Positions 54,952-64,000 of a stretch of 64,000 nt of DNA are shown here, piece after piece. Source of the DNA: Gammaproteobacteria bacterium (GTDB taxonomy: Bacteria > Pseudomonadota > Gammaproteobacteria > Steroidobacterales > GCA-2729495); the NCBI GenBank assembly GCA_030746435.1, contig JASLMV010000001.1, positions 182,170 to 246,169 on the forward strand, given 5' to 3'. Each line of letters opens with the position of its first letter. Within the stretch, counting starts at the first letter, position 1. The notes under the pieces are model-generated. The model ran no database searches. It saw nothing but the letters and a program-made list of their open reading frames with translations, and was not told the DNA's origin. The position numbers were made by a program, and so were the translations under genes.

Positions 54952-55743
54952 ATGGTCAAACCATTCCTAAGCCTGGTTCTCCTGACCCTGCTGCATACGC
55001 CTGCCCTCTGCGCAGCTGAATTCGATGCCGGCGCGCCAACCGTATTGATAACCGGATCCAACCGTGGCCTGGGCCTCGAATTTGCACGGCAATACGCAGC
55101 CAGTGGCTGGAATGTCATCGCAAGTTGCCGCAACCCCGCTAAGGCGGACGATCTGCAGGCGCTTGCAAAAAACAACACGCAGATTGCCATCGAGACGCTG
55201 GACGTAACCAGTGACGAACAGGTCAGCGCCCTGGCTAAGCGCTACGAAGGACAGCCTATAGATGTACTGCTGAACAACGCGGGGATTTACGGCACGCTGG
55301 AAAAACAAACGCTGGGCAGTTTCGATTTCGAAGAAGCGAAGCGCATTTATGACATCAACAGCCTCGGGTCACTGCGGGTGTCTGTTGCATTCATAGATAA
55401 CGTACTCGCCAGCATACAAAAAAAGATCATCAGCCTGGGCGGCGGCATGGGAACACAGAGTATCGGCCGCCTCTTCGGCGGGCATTACTTTATGAAGATG
55501 AGTAAGTCTGCACACCTGATGGCAATGGGCGTCCTGCAGACAGATCTGAAGAAAACCGGTGTAATGATTGTCATGATTTCGCCCGGACGCGTTGATACCC
55601 AGTTGATGCGTGACTCGGGGTGGACGGGTCCGTCAATTTCAGCAGAAGAAAGTGCCCGGCATGTAATCGAACGCATCGAGCTACTGGAGCCGAAAAATAA
55701 TGGCCGCCTGATTACTTATGACGGTAAACAGATACCCTGGTAA
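54952..55743 (+). CDS. Short-chain dehydrogenase-fold protein with signal peptide and altered active site
   Basis: A 263-residue protein that begins with a cleavable-looking signal (hydrophobic residues 4-20, ending L-C-A-A-E) and then an SDR body with T-G-S-N-R-G-L-G and N-N-A-G. At the expected Y-x-x-x-K site the sequence is Met181-Lys-Met-Ser-Lys185, so lysine is kept but tyrosine is replaced by methionine; the nearest tyrosine, Tyr179, is two residues off. GGAG at 54941-54944 supports ATG 54952. Activity as an oxidoreductase is doubtful. Confidence 0.85.
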   Translation: MVKPFLSLVLLTLLHTPALCAAEFDAGAPTVLITGSNRGLGLEFARQYAASGWNVIASCRNPAKADDLQALAKNNTQIAIETLDVTSDEQVSALAKRYEGQPIDVLLNNAGIYGTLEKQTLGSFDFEEAKRIYDINSLGSLRVSVAFIDNVLASIQKKIISLGGGMGTQSIGRLFGGHYFMKMSKSAHLMAMGVLQTDLKKTGVMIVMISPGRVDTQLMRDSGWTGPSISAEESARHVIERIELLEPKNNGRLITYDGKQIPW

Positions 55744-55785
55744 GTGCTTAGTCGTCGATGCATCTCGTAAAAGGAAAGAACTGAC

Positions 55786-57147
55786 ATGCTACGTGCTATC
55801 GTTGCAATCATTATCGTCGTCGGCCTGCTGATACTGGTTGCCCTGCAGATAGAAGACACATCGATGCCGCTGTTCAGCGAGATCGGTAAGCTGGAAGTCG
55901 ACGGCAACGCGGAGATCGTTCAGGCGACACCCGACGGTAACCTGCTCGTCTACACTAACAGCCGGCGCAAGTCGCTGGATGTAGTCGGACTCGAGGACCC
56001 CTCTTCACCTTCCCTGCTCGCCTCGGTCGAACTCCCCGGAGAGCCTACCAGCGTTGCGATTAGCCCCAAAGGCGACTGGGCACTGGCCGCAGTGGTGGTT
56101 GCCGATGCCCGCGACGGGAAAGCGCCGCCCGATCAAAGGCTGCCCGGGGTGCTTGCTTTGGTCGATATCCGTGAACCCGGCGCGGCCGCTGTCACTGCCA
56201 CTATAGGAATCGGCCATCAGCCCGACAGTATCGCCGTGAGTTCGTCCGGCTACGAGTTGCTCGCGATACTCGCAATCGAAAATGAACCCGTAATTGTCAA
56301 AGATGGGCAAGTTACCAAGAATAAGTCACCCGGTAACGAAAGCGATATCAGTTTCCCGGGAGCTGTGCAGATCGTAGCGGTTAATCCGGATTCACCCGGC
56401 AACTGGAGCGTTGCAACAATCGACCTGCCGGCTTCGCTGCTGCGTGATGCACAAATGTTATATAGCGAAGATCCGCAACCCGAATATGTCGCGTTGTCGC
56501 CCGGTAAACACCTCGCTGCCGTCTCACTGCAGGAAAATAACGGTATTGTCACTATAGATCCGGTGGCAAACGAAGTCGTAAGTGCCTTCAGCCTCGGACG
56601 GGTCAATGACCGGGCCGCGGACCTCTCAGCCGACGACGATATCGATTTCGGCGCCAGCTATCCGACCGATGCAGAGGGACAGGCGCTGGCGGGAACCCGC
56701 TTTCCGGATGCACTCGCTTTCAGTCCTGACGGCCAGTACATACTGAGTGCCGACGAGGGCGAAATGCCGCTTACCGGCGGCCGTGGATTTTCCATTTGGA
56801 CCCTCGACGGCACATGGGCCTGGGATGACGGTGGCGAAATCGAGCAACGCGCGGCAGGGCTGGGCCTGTATCCGGACGAACGCTCCGATATCAAGGGCAT
56901 AGAAATCGAAGGCATTACCGCCGGGCGGGTCAGGATGCAAGACTACGCTTTTGCTGTTTCAGAACGCGGCTCCTTCCTCGCCATCTACGATATTACGCAC
57001 CCGCCTGCGCCTGAATTCGTGCAGATACTCCCAACGGGAGACGGGCCCGAAAGCGTAATCGTCATACCCAACCGGGAGCTTGTCGTAGTCGCCGCTGAAG
57101 ATTCAGGTTCGCTGCATATCTACCAGCTCGATTCCGATGGATCCTGA
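55786..57147 (+). CDS. Membrane-anchored beta-propeller protein
   Basis: A 453-residue protein. It has one N-terminal membrane segment (about residues 2-22) and then repeated propeller-like strands with pieces such as P-T-S-V-A-I-S-P-K-G-D-W, H-Q-P-D-S-I-A-V-S-S-S-G-Y, P-D-A-L-A-F-S-P-D-G-Q-Y and P-E-S-V-I-V-I-P-N-R-E-L. These resemble YVTN or LVIVD repeats. The first spans face the periplasm. No enzyme function is visible. It lies 42 bases after the SDR on the same strand and may share its transcript. Confidence 0.8.
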   Translation: MLRAIVAIIIVVGLLILVALQIEDTSMPLFSEIGKLEVDGNAEIVQATPDGNLLVYTNSRRKSLDVVGLEDPSSPSLLASVELPGEPTSVAISPKGDWALAAVVVADARDGKAPPDQRLPGVLALVDIREPGAAAVTATIGIGHQPDSIAVSSSGYELLAILAIENEPVIVKDGQVTKNKSPGNESDISFPGAVQIVAVNPDSPGNWSVATIDLPASLLRDAQMLYSEDPQPEYVALSPGKHLAAVSLQENNGIVTIDPVANEVVSAFSLGRVNDRAADLSADDDIDFGASYPTDAEGQALAGTRFPDALAFSPDGQYILSADEGEMPLTGGRGFSIWTLDGTWAWDDGGEIEQRAAGLGLYPDERSDIKGIEIEGITAGRVRMQDYAFAVSERGSFLAIYDITHPPAPEFVQILPTGDGPESVIVIPNRELVVVAAEDSGSLHIYQLDSDGS

Positions 57148-57168
57148 CTCAGCGGGACACCGCCCAGT

Positions 57169-58158
57169 ATGAGTAGTACTGCTCTTGCCTACCAGGAGCT
57201 GAGACCCGAGGACATCATTGATGCTGTCGAATCGGTCGGCTACCGATGTGATGGCAGATTACTTGCGCTGAACAGTTATGAAAACCGTGTTTACCAGGTA
57301 GGCATCGAGGGGCATGACAACGTCGTTGCCAAGTTTTATCGACCGGGCCGCTGGAGTGATGCCGCGATACTCGAAGAACACGCATTTAGCGAGGAGCTTG
57401 CGGACGATGAGATTCCGGTACTTGCACCGCTCACTTCAGACGGCAAGACCCTGCATCACCGTGGCGAATTCCGATTTGCCGTTTTCATGTGCCGTGGCGG
57501 ACGCTCCCCCGATCTTGACAACCTCGACCTGCTTGCGCAGATAGGCAGGCTGGTCGCACGTATACACCTGCGGGGCGAAACATATGACTTTGAATCGCGC
57601 CCGACGCTCGATATCCAGAGCTTCGGGGTAGCGTCACGCGCATACCTGGCCGACCACGATTTTATTCCGGTGGATATCAAACCTGCCTACGAGAGTATCT
57701 GCGACGACCTCATCCCCACGATCGAAGCTTGTTTCGAGCGTGCGGGTAGATTCAGGAAGCTGCGCCTGCACGGCGATCTGCACCCTGCCAATGTCCTGGT
57801 CACTGACCAGCAACTGCACATCGTCGATCTTGACGACACGCGCATGGGACCGGCGGTGCAGGACCTCTGGATGTTTCTGTCGGGTGACCGCGCCGAACAG
57901 ACGCCACAATTACACGAGTTGCTCGACGGCTATACACGTTTCCGCACCTTCGATGCGCGGGAACTAAACCTTATCGAAGCGCTGCGCACGCTGCGGATCA
58001 TGCATTACGCGGCCTGGCTGGCGCGCCGCTGGGAAGACCCGGCATTCAAGATCGCGTTTCCCTGGTTCAATACAAACCGTTATTGGGACGAACACGTACT
58101 TGCGCTGCGTGAGCAAACGGCACTTATGCAGGAAGAACCGCTGAGCTGGATCGCGTGA
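57169..58158 (+). CDS. srkA: Stress response serine/threonine protein kinase SrkA (YihE)
   Basis: A 329-residue kinase of the YihE/RdoA type. The catalytic loop is L-H-G-D-L-H-P-A-N-V-L-V, and the metal-binding motif is V-D-L-D-D-T. The early N-S-Y-E-N-R-V-Y-Q-V segment and V-V-A-K-F-Y-R-P-G-R-W match the family's nucleotide-binding start. SrkA homologues damp stress-induced cell death in E. coli. It lies 21 bases after the propeller gene and converges with typA. Confidence 0.93.
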   Translation: MSSTALAYQELRPEDIIDAVESVGYRCDGRLLALNSYENRVYQVGIEGHDNVVAKFYRPGRWSDAAILEEHAFSEELADDEIPVLAPLTSDGKTLHHRGEFRFAVFMCRGGRSPDLDNLDLLAQIGRLVARIHLRGETYDFESRPTLDIQSFGVASRAYLADHDFIPVDIKPAYESICDDLIPTIEACFERAGRFRKLRLHGDLHPANVLVTDQQLHIVDLDDTRMGPAVQDLWMFLSGDRAEQTPQLHELLDGYTRFRTFDARELNLIEALRTLRIMHYAAWLARRWEDPAFKIAFPWFNTNRYWDEHVLALREQTALMQEEPLSWIA

Positions 58159-58184
58159 CCCCCAATCCTGCCGGGAATCTTTCT

Positions 58185-60017
58185 CTACTCGCCCGCGGCC
58201 CGTAACCGTGCGTCGCGACGCCTGCCCCCTTCGGTCAGTACTTTTTTTCGCAGGCGAATGCTGGCAGGTGTAACTTCGACGAGTTCGTCATCATCTATAA
58301 ACTCGAGCGCCTGTTCCAGCGAAAAACGAACCGGGGGACTTAAAACCAGGTTTTCGTCGGTACCCGCGGCACGAATATTGTTGAGCTGTTTAGCCTTGGT
58401 GGGATTGACGGCCAGGTCGTTACCGCGGCTGTGTATACCGACAACCATGCCTTCGTACACTTCTGTGCCATGCCCCAGGAAAAGGCGACCACGATCCTGC
58501 AAATTGAATAAAGCGTATGCCAGCGACTTCCCGCGGGTACTTGAAACCATGACACCGTTGATACGCTGCCCAATGCCTTCCGGCACCGCGCGATCATATT
58601 TCTCAAATACGTGGTAAAGAAGCCCGGTACCTGCAGTAGCCGTCAGGTATTCAGTGCGAAAACCGATTAACCCGCGAGCCGGAATGCGGTAATCAATACG
58701 TACCCTACCCTTGCCGTCGGGTTGCATGTCGAGCAGCTGGCCTTTGCGATCAGCAAGCCGGCTCATAACTGCGCCCTGGTGTTCCTCTTCGAAATCGACG
58801 GTCAGCAGTTCCCACGGTTCGCTGCTGACACCATCAATAACGTGGCAGATCACTTCCGGCCTGGATACCGCCAGTTCATAACCTTCGCGACGCATGATTT
58901 CGATCAGCACGGAAAGATGGAGCTCGCCGCGCCCCGAGACACGAAACTTGTCCGGATCGGTCGTATTCTCAACCCTTAGTGCAACGTTGTGCTTAAGCTC
59001 CTGGTCCAGGCGCTCACTAATCTGGCGGCTGGTGAGGTACTTGCCATCCTGCCCGGCGAACGGCGATTTGTTGACCTGGAAGGTCATGCTGATCGTCGGC
59101 TCATCGACCGTCAACGGCGGCAACGCTTCCGTATGCTCGCGATCACACAGGGTGTCCGAGATATCGAGCTGCTCGATGCCACTGAACATGATGATATCGC
59201 CCGCAGACGCGCCGTCGAGTTTCACCCGCTCCAGGCCGTTAAAACCGTAAATTTCCAGCACACGGCCCTGGCGCTGTTTTTGGTCCGCACCGACGATCGC
59301 AACCGGGGTATTTGGTACCAGTTGCCCCCGGCTGATGCGCCCGATACCCATGACCCCGATATACGCGTCGTAGTCGAGGCTCGAAACCTGCAGTTGCAGC
59401 GGACCACCAACATCTACCCTGGGCGGTTTAACGTGGTCGATTATTGCTTCAAACAACGGATCCATGTTGCCGTCGCATATATCCGACTCACGCGCGGCGT
59501 AGCCATCAAGTGCCGATGCATAGATCACCGGAAAGTCGAGTTGCTCATCGGTCGCGCCGAGTTTGTCGAACAGGTCGAAAGTCTGGTTCAGCACCCAGTC
59601 CGGCCGGGCTCCATCGCGGTCAATCTTGTTTATCACGACGAGCGGCTTCAGGCCGCGATCGAAAGCCTTCCGGGTTACGAAACGGGTCTGCGGCATTGGC
59701 CCCTCGACCGCGTCGACCAGCAGAAGCACGCTATCAACCATGCTGAGGATGCGTTCTACTTCGCCGCCGAAATCCGCGTGCCCGGGCGTATCCACGATAT
59801 TGATATGCCAGTCGTTCCAGCCGATGGCCGTGTTCTTCGACAGGATGGTGATGCCCCGCTCGCGCTCGAGTGCGTTCGAGTCCATCGCACGCTCCTGCAG
59901 TTCGACACGCTCGCCCAGCGTTCCGGATTGCCGCAGCAACTGGTCGACCAGCGTGGTCTTGCCATGATCGACGTGGGCGATGATGGCTATATTGCGCAGT
60001 GAATCGGCAGCAGGCAT
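58185..60017 (-). CDS. typA: Ribosome-associated GTPase TypA/BipA
   Basis: A 610-residue translational GTPase that acts in ribosome assembly and stress adaptation. G1 is [10 protein letters not shown] at residues 14-23, the switch I region is [12 protein letters not shown]3 is D-T-P-G-H-A-D-F-G and G4 is N-K-I-D. The EF-G-like domain III/V and the BipA C-terminal region follow. A promoter with a consensus -10 (60074-60079) lies about 57 bases upstream of the ATG. Confidence 0.97.
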   Translation of the reverse strand: MPAADSLRNIAIIAHVDHGKTTLVDQLLRQSGTLGERVELQERAMDSNALERERGITILSKNTAIGWNDWHINIVDTPGHADFGGEVERILSMVDSVLLLVDAVEGPMPQTRFVTRKAFDRGLKPLVVINKIDRDGARPDWVLNQTFDLFDKLGATDEQLDFPVIYASALDGYAARESDICDGNMDPLFEAIIDHVKPPRVDVGGPLQLQVSSLDYDAYIGVMGIGRISRGQLVPNTPVAIVGADQKQRQGRVLEIYGFNGLERVKLDGASAGDIIMFSGIEQLDISDTLCDREHTEALPPLTVDEPTISMTFQVNKSPFAGQDGKYLTSRQISERLDQELKHNVALRVENTTDPDKFRVSGRGELHLSVLIEIMRREGYELAVSRPEVICHVIDGVSSEPWELLTVDFEEEHQGAVMSRLADRKGQLLDMQPDGKGRVRIDYRIPARGLIGFRTEYLTATAGTGLLYHVFEKYDRAVPEGIGQRINGVMVSSTRGKSLAYALFNLQDRGRLFLGHGTEVYEGMVVGIHSRGNDLAVNPTKAKQLNNIRAAGTDENLVLSPPVRFSLEQALEFIDDDELVEVTPASIRLRKKVLTEGGRRRDARLRAAGE

Positions 60018-60073
60018 TAGTCTGGTGTCTACAGAGGTCTGGGTGGGGAGCCCGGGAGGGCGAGAAGCGGCGC

Positions 60074-60100
60074 ATTATAGAGGAGCGCGCCCGCAGACAA
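60074..60100 (-). promoter_or_regulatory. Sigma-70-like promoter of typA
   Basis: The minus strand carries a consensus TATAAT (60079-60074). TTGTCT (60100-60095, 4 of 6 matches) lies 15 bases upstream; TGTTGT at 17 bases is an alternative. This would start transcription roughly 50 bases before the typA ATG. Confidence 0.5.
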
Positions 60101-60122
60101 CAGCTACCCGAGAGGTGCGGCC

Positions 60123-60797
60123 TCAAAGGGGCTTAGCCTGCCCCAGGAAAGCAATAGTGCCTAACAGCAGGAATAAAGCGACGGTTACAACGGCGCCGCG
60201 ATTCACCTGCGTACGCACCCGCGCCTCAAGCTCGGGCGAGGAACCCGAGCTTTCCATTTGCCGGAAAATTGCTTCGACCGGCGCATAGAAAAGGGCCATC
60301 AGTGATGACACGAGGAATACCTGGCCAAACAGAAGCACCTTAAGCGCCAGCCAATTCGCTGCGAAGGGCTCGCCATATCGCAGTGACTGAATTCCGTACC
60401 AGGTACAGACCAGAAATACGCAAACAAACAGGGTTCCCGTCGCCATGTATATACGCACCATGAGCGGCGTGCCCATGTTCCTGAACGCAACGATTTCTCC
60501 GGCAATCCACGCGAACGCGGCCACCCAGATAACTGCATTCAGCCAGCCCGGTACGCTAACCAGGCCCAGCGACTCGCTTAGGACGAGTCCGACAGGTGCG
60601 ATCAGCGCCATCGCCGCACGGGGTGTCATGTCGATTAGCAGCGACATGCGCATTAACAGTGTCCGCTGCTCTACTGAATAATTCGGGTTTCTGATAGCAA
60701 GGGCCAGCGTGAACACGCCGAGATCGGCCCCAAGCCAGTACACAAACATCAAAACATGCAGGTACAACCAGATCTGATAACTATCCATCGATTGCAT
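60123..60797 (-). CDS. Polytopic membrane protein, CopD-like
   Basis: A 224-residue protein with about six hydrophobic helices. Its start, with a charged H in helix 1 (W-L-Y-L-H-V-L-M-F-V-Y-W-L-G-A-D), resembles CopD or related heme/copper membrane proteins. I cannot assign a function from the sequence. An in-frame ATG three codons later is an alternative start. It is transcribed toward typA with 105 bases between, and the typA promoter lies in that gap. Confidence 0.72.
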   Translation of the reverse strand: MQSMDSYQIWLYLHVLMFVYWLGADLGVFTLALAIRNPNYSVEQRTLLMRMSLLIDMTPRAAMALIAPVGLVLSESLGLVSVPGWLNAVIWVAAFAWIAGEIVAFRNMGTPLMVRIYMATGTLFVCVFLVCTWYGIQSLRYGEPFAANWLALKVLLFGQVFLVSSLMALFYAPVEAIFRQMESSGSSPELEARVRTQVNRGAVVTVALFLLLGTIAFLGQAKPL

Positions 60798-60924
60798 GAT
60801 CTCTCGCGCCGTATGTAACGCTCATCGTGCGACAGCACGGCATAGGCGCAAAGCCCTGCACTGCAGGCTGTCCATTTGCTGGTATGCTTGCGCACCATTT
60901 TGGCCAGTTGTTACCTTCCCTGCC

Positions 60925-62850
60925 ATGTCCCTCGTTCGATTAGACGAAGTTTCGCTCGAGTTCGGTGAACAGGTATTGCTGCGCAATGCGTCTATGTCTA
61001 TCGAGACAGGTGAACGCGTTTGCCTGATTGGTCGAAACGGCGCAGGCAAAACTTCCCTGTTGCGCCTTATAACCGGTGAACTCGAGCCCGATCACGGCGA
61101 ACTTCATTTCCGCAGCGACATCGGTATCAGCAAGCTGGATCAGACGCTGCCGGTTGAACTCGATATGACTGTAAGGGAAGTCGTCAGCCAGGGACTCGCA
61201 GCAGTGCGCGCCCTAAGCGAGGAATATGAGCGACGCTCGAAACTTGATCTCGACAAACACGGCCTGCGGGAACTCGAGCATTTACAGCACCAGATTGATG
61301 CGCGTGGCGGCTGGAATATCGATCAACAGGTAAAGAAAGTGCTTTCGGAGCTTGAGCTGCCCGCTAACGAAAAGCTTGCGTTTCTGTCGGGCGGCTGGCG
61401 GCGACGGGTTGCGCTGGGGCGGGCACTGGTCAGCCAGCCGGATTTGTTACTACTTGACGAGCCAACCAACCATCTTGATCTAGCAACAATACGTTGGCTC
61501 GAAGACCGTATTTACGCCTGGCCGGGTGCCGTCATATTTATTACTCACGACCGTGCCTTTCTGCAAAAGCTCGCAACCCGCATTCTCGAGCTCGACCGCA
61601 CAAAGTTGAGTAGCTGGGATTGCGACTACGGCACCTATCTGAAGCGCAAAGAAAAGGCACTGCTCGATGAACGTGAAGGAAACGTGCGCTTCGACAAGAA
61701 GCTCGCTGAGGAAGAAGTCTGGATACGACAGGGAATTAAGGCCAGAAGAACTCGCAACGAAGGGCGCGTCAGGGCGCTGGAAACCATGCGTAAAGAAGCG
61801 GCCGCACGACTCAAGCACGATCCGGGGGCGCATATAAGCATCGATGAGGCAGACCAGTCGGGCCGGAAAGTTATACGGATGCGTAACGTCAGTTACAGCT
61901 ACGGCGATGCCAGCATAGTAAAGAGTCTTACGCTGACGGTAATGCGTGGCAACCGCATAGGCCTGGTCGGCAATAACGGTGTTGGCAAAAGTACCTTGCT
62001 GCGACTCATGCTTGGCGAACTGGAGCCCGCAACCGGCACGGTTAAGCGTGGCACCAATCTTGAAATAGCGTATTTCGATCAACTGCGCCGCGACCTGGAC
62101 CCGAACAAATCTGTCGCGGAGATCGTTGGTGATGGCAGAGACTACATTTTCATCAACGGCAAGGAGCGCCATGTCGTCGGCTATCTGCGTGGCTTTTTAT
62201 TTTCGGCCAAGCGGGCCATGACACCCGTGCGAGTTCTGTCGGGAGGCGAACGCAATCGGGTAATTCTTGCGCGCTTATTCACACGTTCAAGCAATCTGCT
62301 GGTGTTGGACGAGCCGACGAACGATCTCGATGTTGAAACACTTGAAGTGCTTGAAGCGCGCCTTTGCGAATATAATGGCACATTAATCGTCGTAAGCCAC
62401 GACCGGCAATTCCTGGACAATGTAGTCACCAGTATCCTGGTTTTTGAAGATGACGACAGGGTTCACGAATACGTTGGTGGCTATAGTGACTGGCTCGCCC
62501 GTGGACATCACCTTGCCGAAGCTGAAACTGTTATGCGCGATGGCGATTCGCAGACAATTTCAAGCGCGGCCAATAGCTCGAATAACCAGCCCAAAAAACT
62601 CAGCTACAACGAACAACGCGAACTAGACAAATTGCCGCCGCAGGTCGAGCGGCTTGAGCTGGAGATTAAGGAGCTGGAACAGGATATATCCAGGCCCGGT
62701 TTTTACGAGCGGCCTCATGATCAGACCGAGCCAGTACTTGGGCAGCTTACTCAACGCAAAACAGAACTAGAAAGTAAGACTGAGCGCTGGCTGCTGCTCG
62801 AAGAACGACAGCAACGCTACCTGGACTTTCGAAGCAGGTCGCAGCACTAG
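60925..62850 (+). CDS. uup: ABC-F ATPase Uup
   Basis: A 641-residue soluble ABC-F protein with two nucleotide-binding domains. Domain 1 has G-R-N-G-A-G-K-T-S, L-S-G-G-W-R-R-R-V-A-L-G and L-L-L-L-D-E-P-T-N-H-L-D; domain 2 has G-N-N-G-V-G-K-S-T, L-S-G-G-E-R-N-R-V-I-L-A-R and L-V-L-D-E-P-T-N-D-L-D. The C-terminal Arg/Glu-rich coiled coil typical of Uup follows. ATG 60925 is the family start; frame extension upstream is not conserved-looking. Acts on ribosomes or on DNA replication intermediates. Confidence 0.95.
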   Translation: MSLVRLDEVSLEFGEQVLLRNASMSIETGERVCLIGRNGAGKTSLLRLITGELEPDHGELHFRSDIGISKLDQTLPVELDMTVREVVSQGLAAVRALSEEYERRSKLDLDKHGLRELEHLQHQIDARGGWNIDQQVKKVLSELELPANEKLAFLSGGWRRRVALGRALVSQPDLLLLDEPTNHLDLATIRWLEDRIYAWPGAVIFITHDRAFLQKLATRILELDRTKLSSWDCDYGTYLKRKEKALLDEREGNVRFDKKLAEEEVWIRQGIKARRTRNEGRVRALETMRKEAAARLKHDPGAHISIDEADQSGRKVIRMRNVSYSYGDASIVKSLTLTVMRGNRIGLVGNNGVGKSTLLRLMLGELEPATGTVKRGTNLEIAYFDQLRRDLDPNKSVAEIVGDGRDYIFINGKERHVVGYLRGFLFSAKRAMTPVRVLSGGERNRVILARLFTRSSNLLVLDEPTNDLDVETLEVLEARLCEYNGTLIVVSHDRQFLDNVVTSILVFEDDDRVHEYVGGYSDWLARGHHLAEAETVMRDGDSQTISSAANSSNNQPKKLSYNEQRELDKLPPQVERLELEIKELEQDISRPGFYERPHDQTEPVLGQLTQRKTELESKTERWLLLEERQQRYLDFRSRSQH

Positions 62851-62880
62851 CAAACAGGGCAAACGATTTTCAGCTACTCG

Positions 62881-63252
62881 CTAGTTGAGCAATTCGCCCG
62901 CTTCTTTGTCATCCAGCGTTTCAAGGCTCTTGTAGGCCATTGCACCCTTGCGGCTGCCACCCCAGGGGATGCCTGGTCGACCGTTGTATCCGCGGATGGG
63001 TTCGAACTGCACCACCATGCGTCCTTTCTTGCCATTCAACTCGGCTGACTTGGCTGAAACCTCTGCTTCGGTTGCTTCACGTATGCCGATTACCCGCCCA
63101 CCTTTCCAGGAGCGTTGCGATTTTTGTTTATGTAAGGCCACGTAGTCGGCCGACAACTCATCGTTGTCCAGCACCCACATAAGGCTTTCGAGATAACCTT
63201 CGGGCGCCTGCTGCAAGCCCGGACCTTTCTCGATAAGATGCAGGATTCTCAC
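62881..63252 (-). CDS. Small protein of unknown function
   Basis: A 123-residue protein starting at GTG 63252 (V-R-I-L-H-L-I-E-K-G-P-G-L-Q-Q). GGAGG lies about seven bases upstream, which is why I chose this start over the much longer frame. The rest is soluble and basic, with R-G-Y-N-G-R-P-G-I-P-W-G-G-S-R-K-G near its end. I recognise no family. It is convergent with uup. Confidence 0.6.
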   Translation of the reverse strand: MRILHLIEKGPGLQQAPEGYLESLMWVLDNDELSADYVALHKQKSQRSWKGGRVIGIREATEAEVSAKSAELNGKKGRMVVQFEPIRGYNGRPGIPWGGSRKGAMAYKSLETLDDKEAGELLN

Positions 63253-63325
63253 GGTACCCCCTCCAGCAAAACCGCTTCCAGTATAAGTATTGCAGGTGCC
63301 CCAGTCGATGTCTTGACGCAATGTG

Positions 63326-63946
63326 TCAGATATCGGGTGCCTTGCCCCAGACCAGCGTACGGTTGTTGGCCGGCATAGCTGCATCCTGCAATAACCGCAG
63401 GGATTGCGCTTCGGCAAGTTCGTTTACCCACTCGAAGTCACGGATAGCGCGCTCCGGATCGCCGTTCTTTAACCACTGATCAAAGCGCTCATTGCTTACA
63501 CTTGTGTATCGGCCATCGTAATTGAATGGCCCGTATATAATAAGCAGGCCGGTGGGTTCCAAAACCTCACCAACCCCACGAAAAAATTCCCGAACACAAT
63601 CTTGACTCATAAAATGCAGCATATTCGCGCTGAAAACCACGTTAAAAGTTCCGACCGGCCACGGTCGCATGCGCACATCGATCTCGACGGGTGCGGCTAC
63701 ATTCTCCGGCGCCTCCCGCTCTATCCTCGTTGCGAGGCCGGCCAGGATGTCACCCGTGTCGCTCGGCTGCCAAGTCGTATCCGGCATCTGTGCCGCAAAA
63801 TACACGACATGCTGCCCCGTGCCGCTGCCAAGCTCCAGCAGGCGACTACCTCCGGCGACCGTCGCCCGCAATACACCGAGTATCGCCTGCTTATTGCGCT
63901 CACAGCTTTCCGAATGGGGCAAAGCGCTTCCGGAACCTTGCATCAT
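63326..63946 (-). CDS. DUF938 SAM-dependent methyltransferase
   Basis: A 206-residue methyltransferase. Motif I is L-L-E-L-G-S-G-T-G-Q-H, and the early H-S-E-S-C-E-R-N-K segment together with Y-G-P-F-N-Y-D-G and S-N-x-x-F-D-x-W-L marks the DUF938 family. The substrate is not known. Two ATGs (63946 and 63943) are possible starts. Confidence 0.9.
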   Translation of the reverse strand: MMQGSGSALPHSESCERNKQAILGVLRATVAGGSRLLELGSGTGQHVVYFAAQMPDTTWQPSDTGDILAGLATRIEREAPENVAAPVEIDVRMRPWPVGTFNVVFSANMLHFMSQDCVREFFRGVGEVLEPTGLLIIYGPFNYDGRYTSVSNERFDQWLKNGDPERAIRDFEWVNELAEAQSLRLLQDAAMPANNRTLVWGKAPDI

Positions 63947-64000
63947 GACCGCCTATCTGTGAACCTCACTGACATATATCGACAATCATAAACAGGACTG

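Noticed and set aside
58989-60002. Long plus-strand open frame opposite typA
   Set aside because: It mirrors the conserved typA codons; the encoded peptide shows no known fold.
1-64000. CRISPR arrays, tRNA genes, insertion sequences, attachment sites
   Set aside because: No regularly spaced direct repeats, no cloverleaf-like segments with a CCA-type end and no transposase motifs were seen; small RNA genes could still escape reading by eye.

Overview
The window looks like a chromosomal segment of a GC-rich (roughly 58-60% by eye) gammaproteobacterium. Supporting features are a C5-type heme operon (hemB, hemL), a DUF945/YdgA-like protein, SrkA and TypA/BipA, a CysI-DUF934 sulfite-reduction unit and WaaE-like sugar transferases. 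I cannot name genus or family. I found no tRNA, rRNA, CRISPR array, insertion sequence or prophage.

Layout. Positions 1-2943 hold the end of a heme operon (HemD-like, HemB, HemL) closed by a clear intrinsic terminator. Then come folE, a membrane-anchored diheme cytochrome c, an rfbC-rfbB-rfbA dTDP-sugar operon and a DUF945 protein (to 8750).

The main accessory region is 8800-36.7 kb. A tightly coupled minus-strand operon reads: cytidine-deaminase-like enzyme, SAM methyltransferase, 2040-aa NRPS, 3234-aa NRPS. Successive stops and starts overlap by 1-4 bases. The two NRPSs form a five-module line: A-MT(PRMT-like)-PCP-C-A-PCP, then docking-C-A-PCP-C-A-PCP-C-A-PCP, with no terminal thioesterase. 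The loading A domain has lost the aspartate that normally holds the alpha-amino group. The second A domain carries the start of a beta-alanine-type code (V-D-W-V-I-S). The last two A domains share one unusual pocket. No assigned product is obvious to me.

Divergently from this operon, across a 347-bp gap with two perfect inverted repeats, runs a complete coenzyme F420 operon: npdG-cofE-cofD-cofC-fbiC. It converges on three minus-strand genes for luciferase-like (LLM) flavin/F420-dependent oxidoreductases. F420 is unusual in Proteobacteria. A CDP-glycerol-transferase-like gene, whose coding frame runs upstream of any canonical start codon, then leads into two glycosyltransferase genes.

From 37.8 to 64 kb the content is mixed: a CpcT-like lipoprotein, a coiled-coil membrane protein, a DUF1838 protein, a PQQ dehydrogenase, an SDR, DUF2849-CysI-DUF934, an MFS transporter, a VTC/CotH/DUF4956 trio, a flavin-reductase fold fused to a PCP_red domain, a Rieske oxygenase, a secreted SDR lacking its catalytic tyrosine, a beta-propeller protein, SrkA, TypA, a CopD-like membrane protein, the ABC-F protein Uup, and two small genes at the right edge.

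Most interesting are the NRPS line and its coupling to a deaminase, a methyltransferase and an adjacent F420 system. A role for F420 enzymes in the NRPS pathway is a hypothesis from location only.
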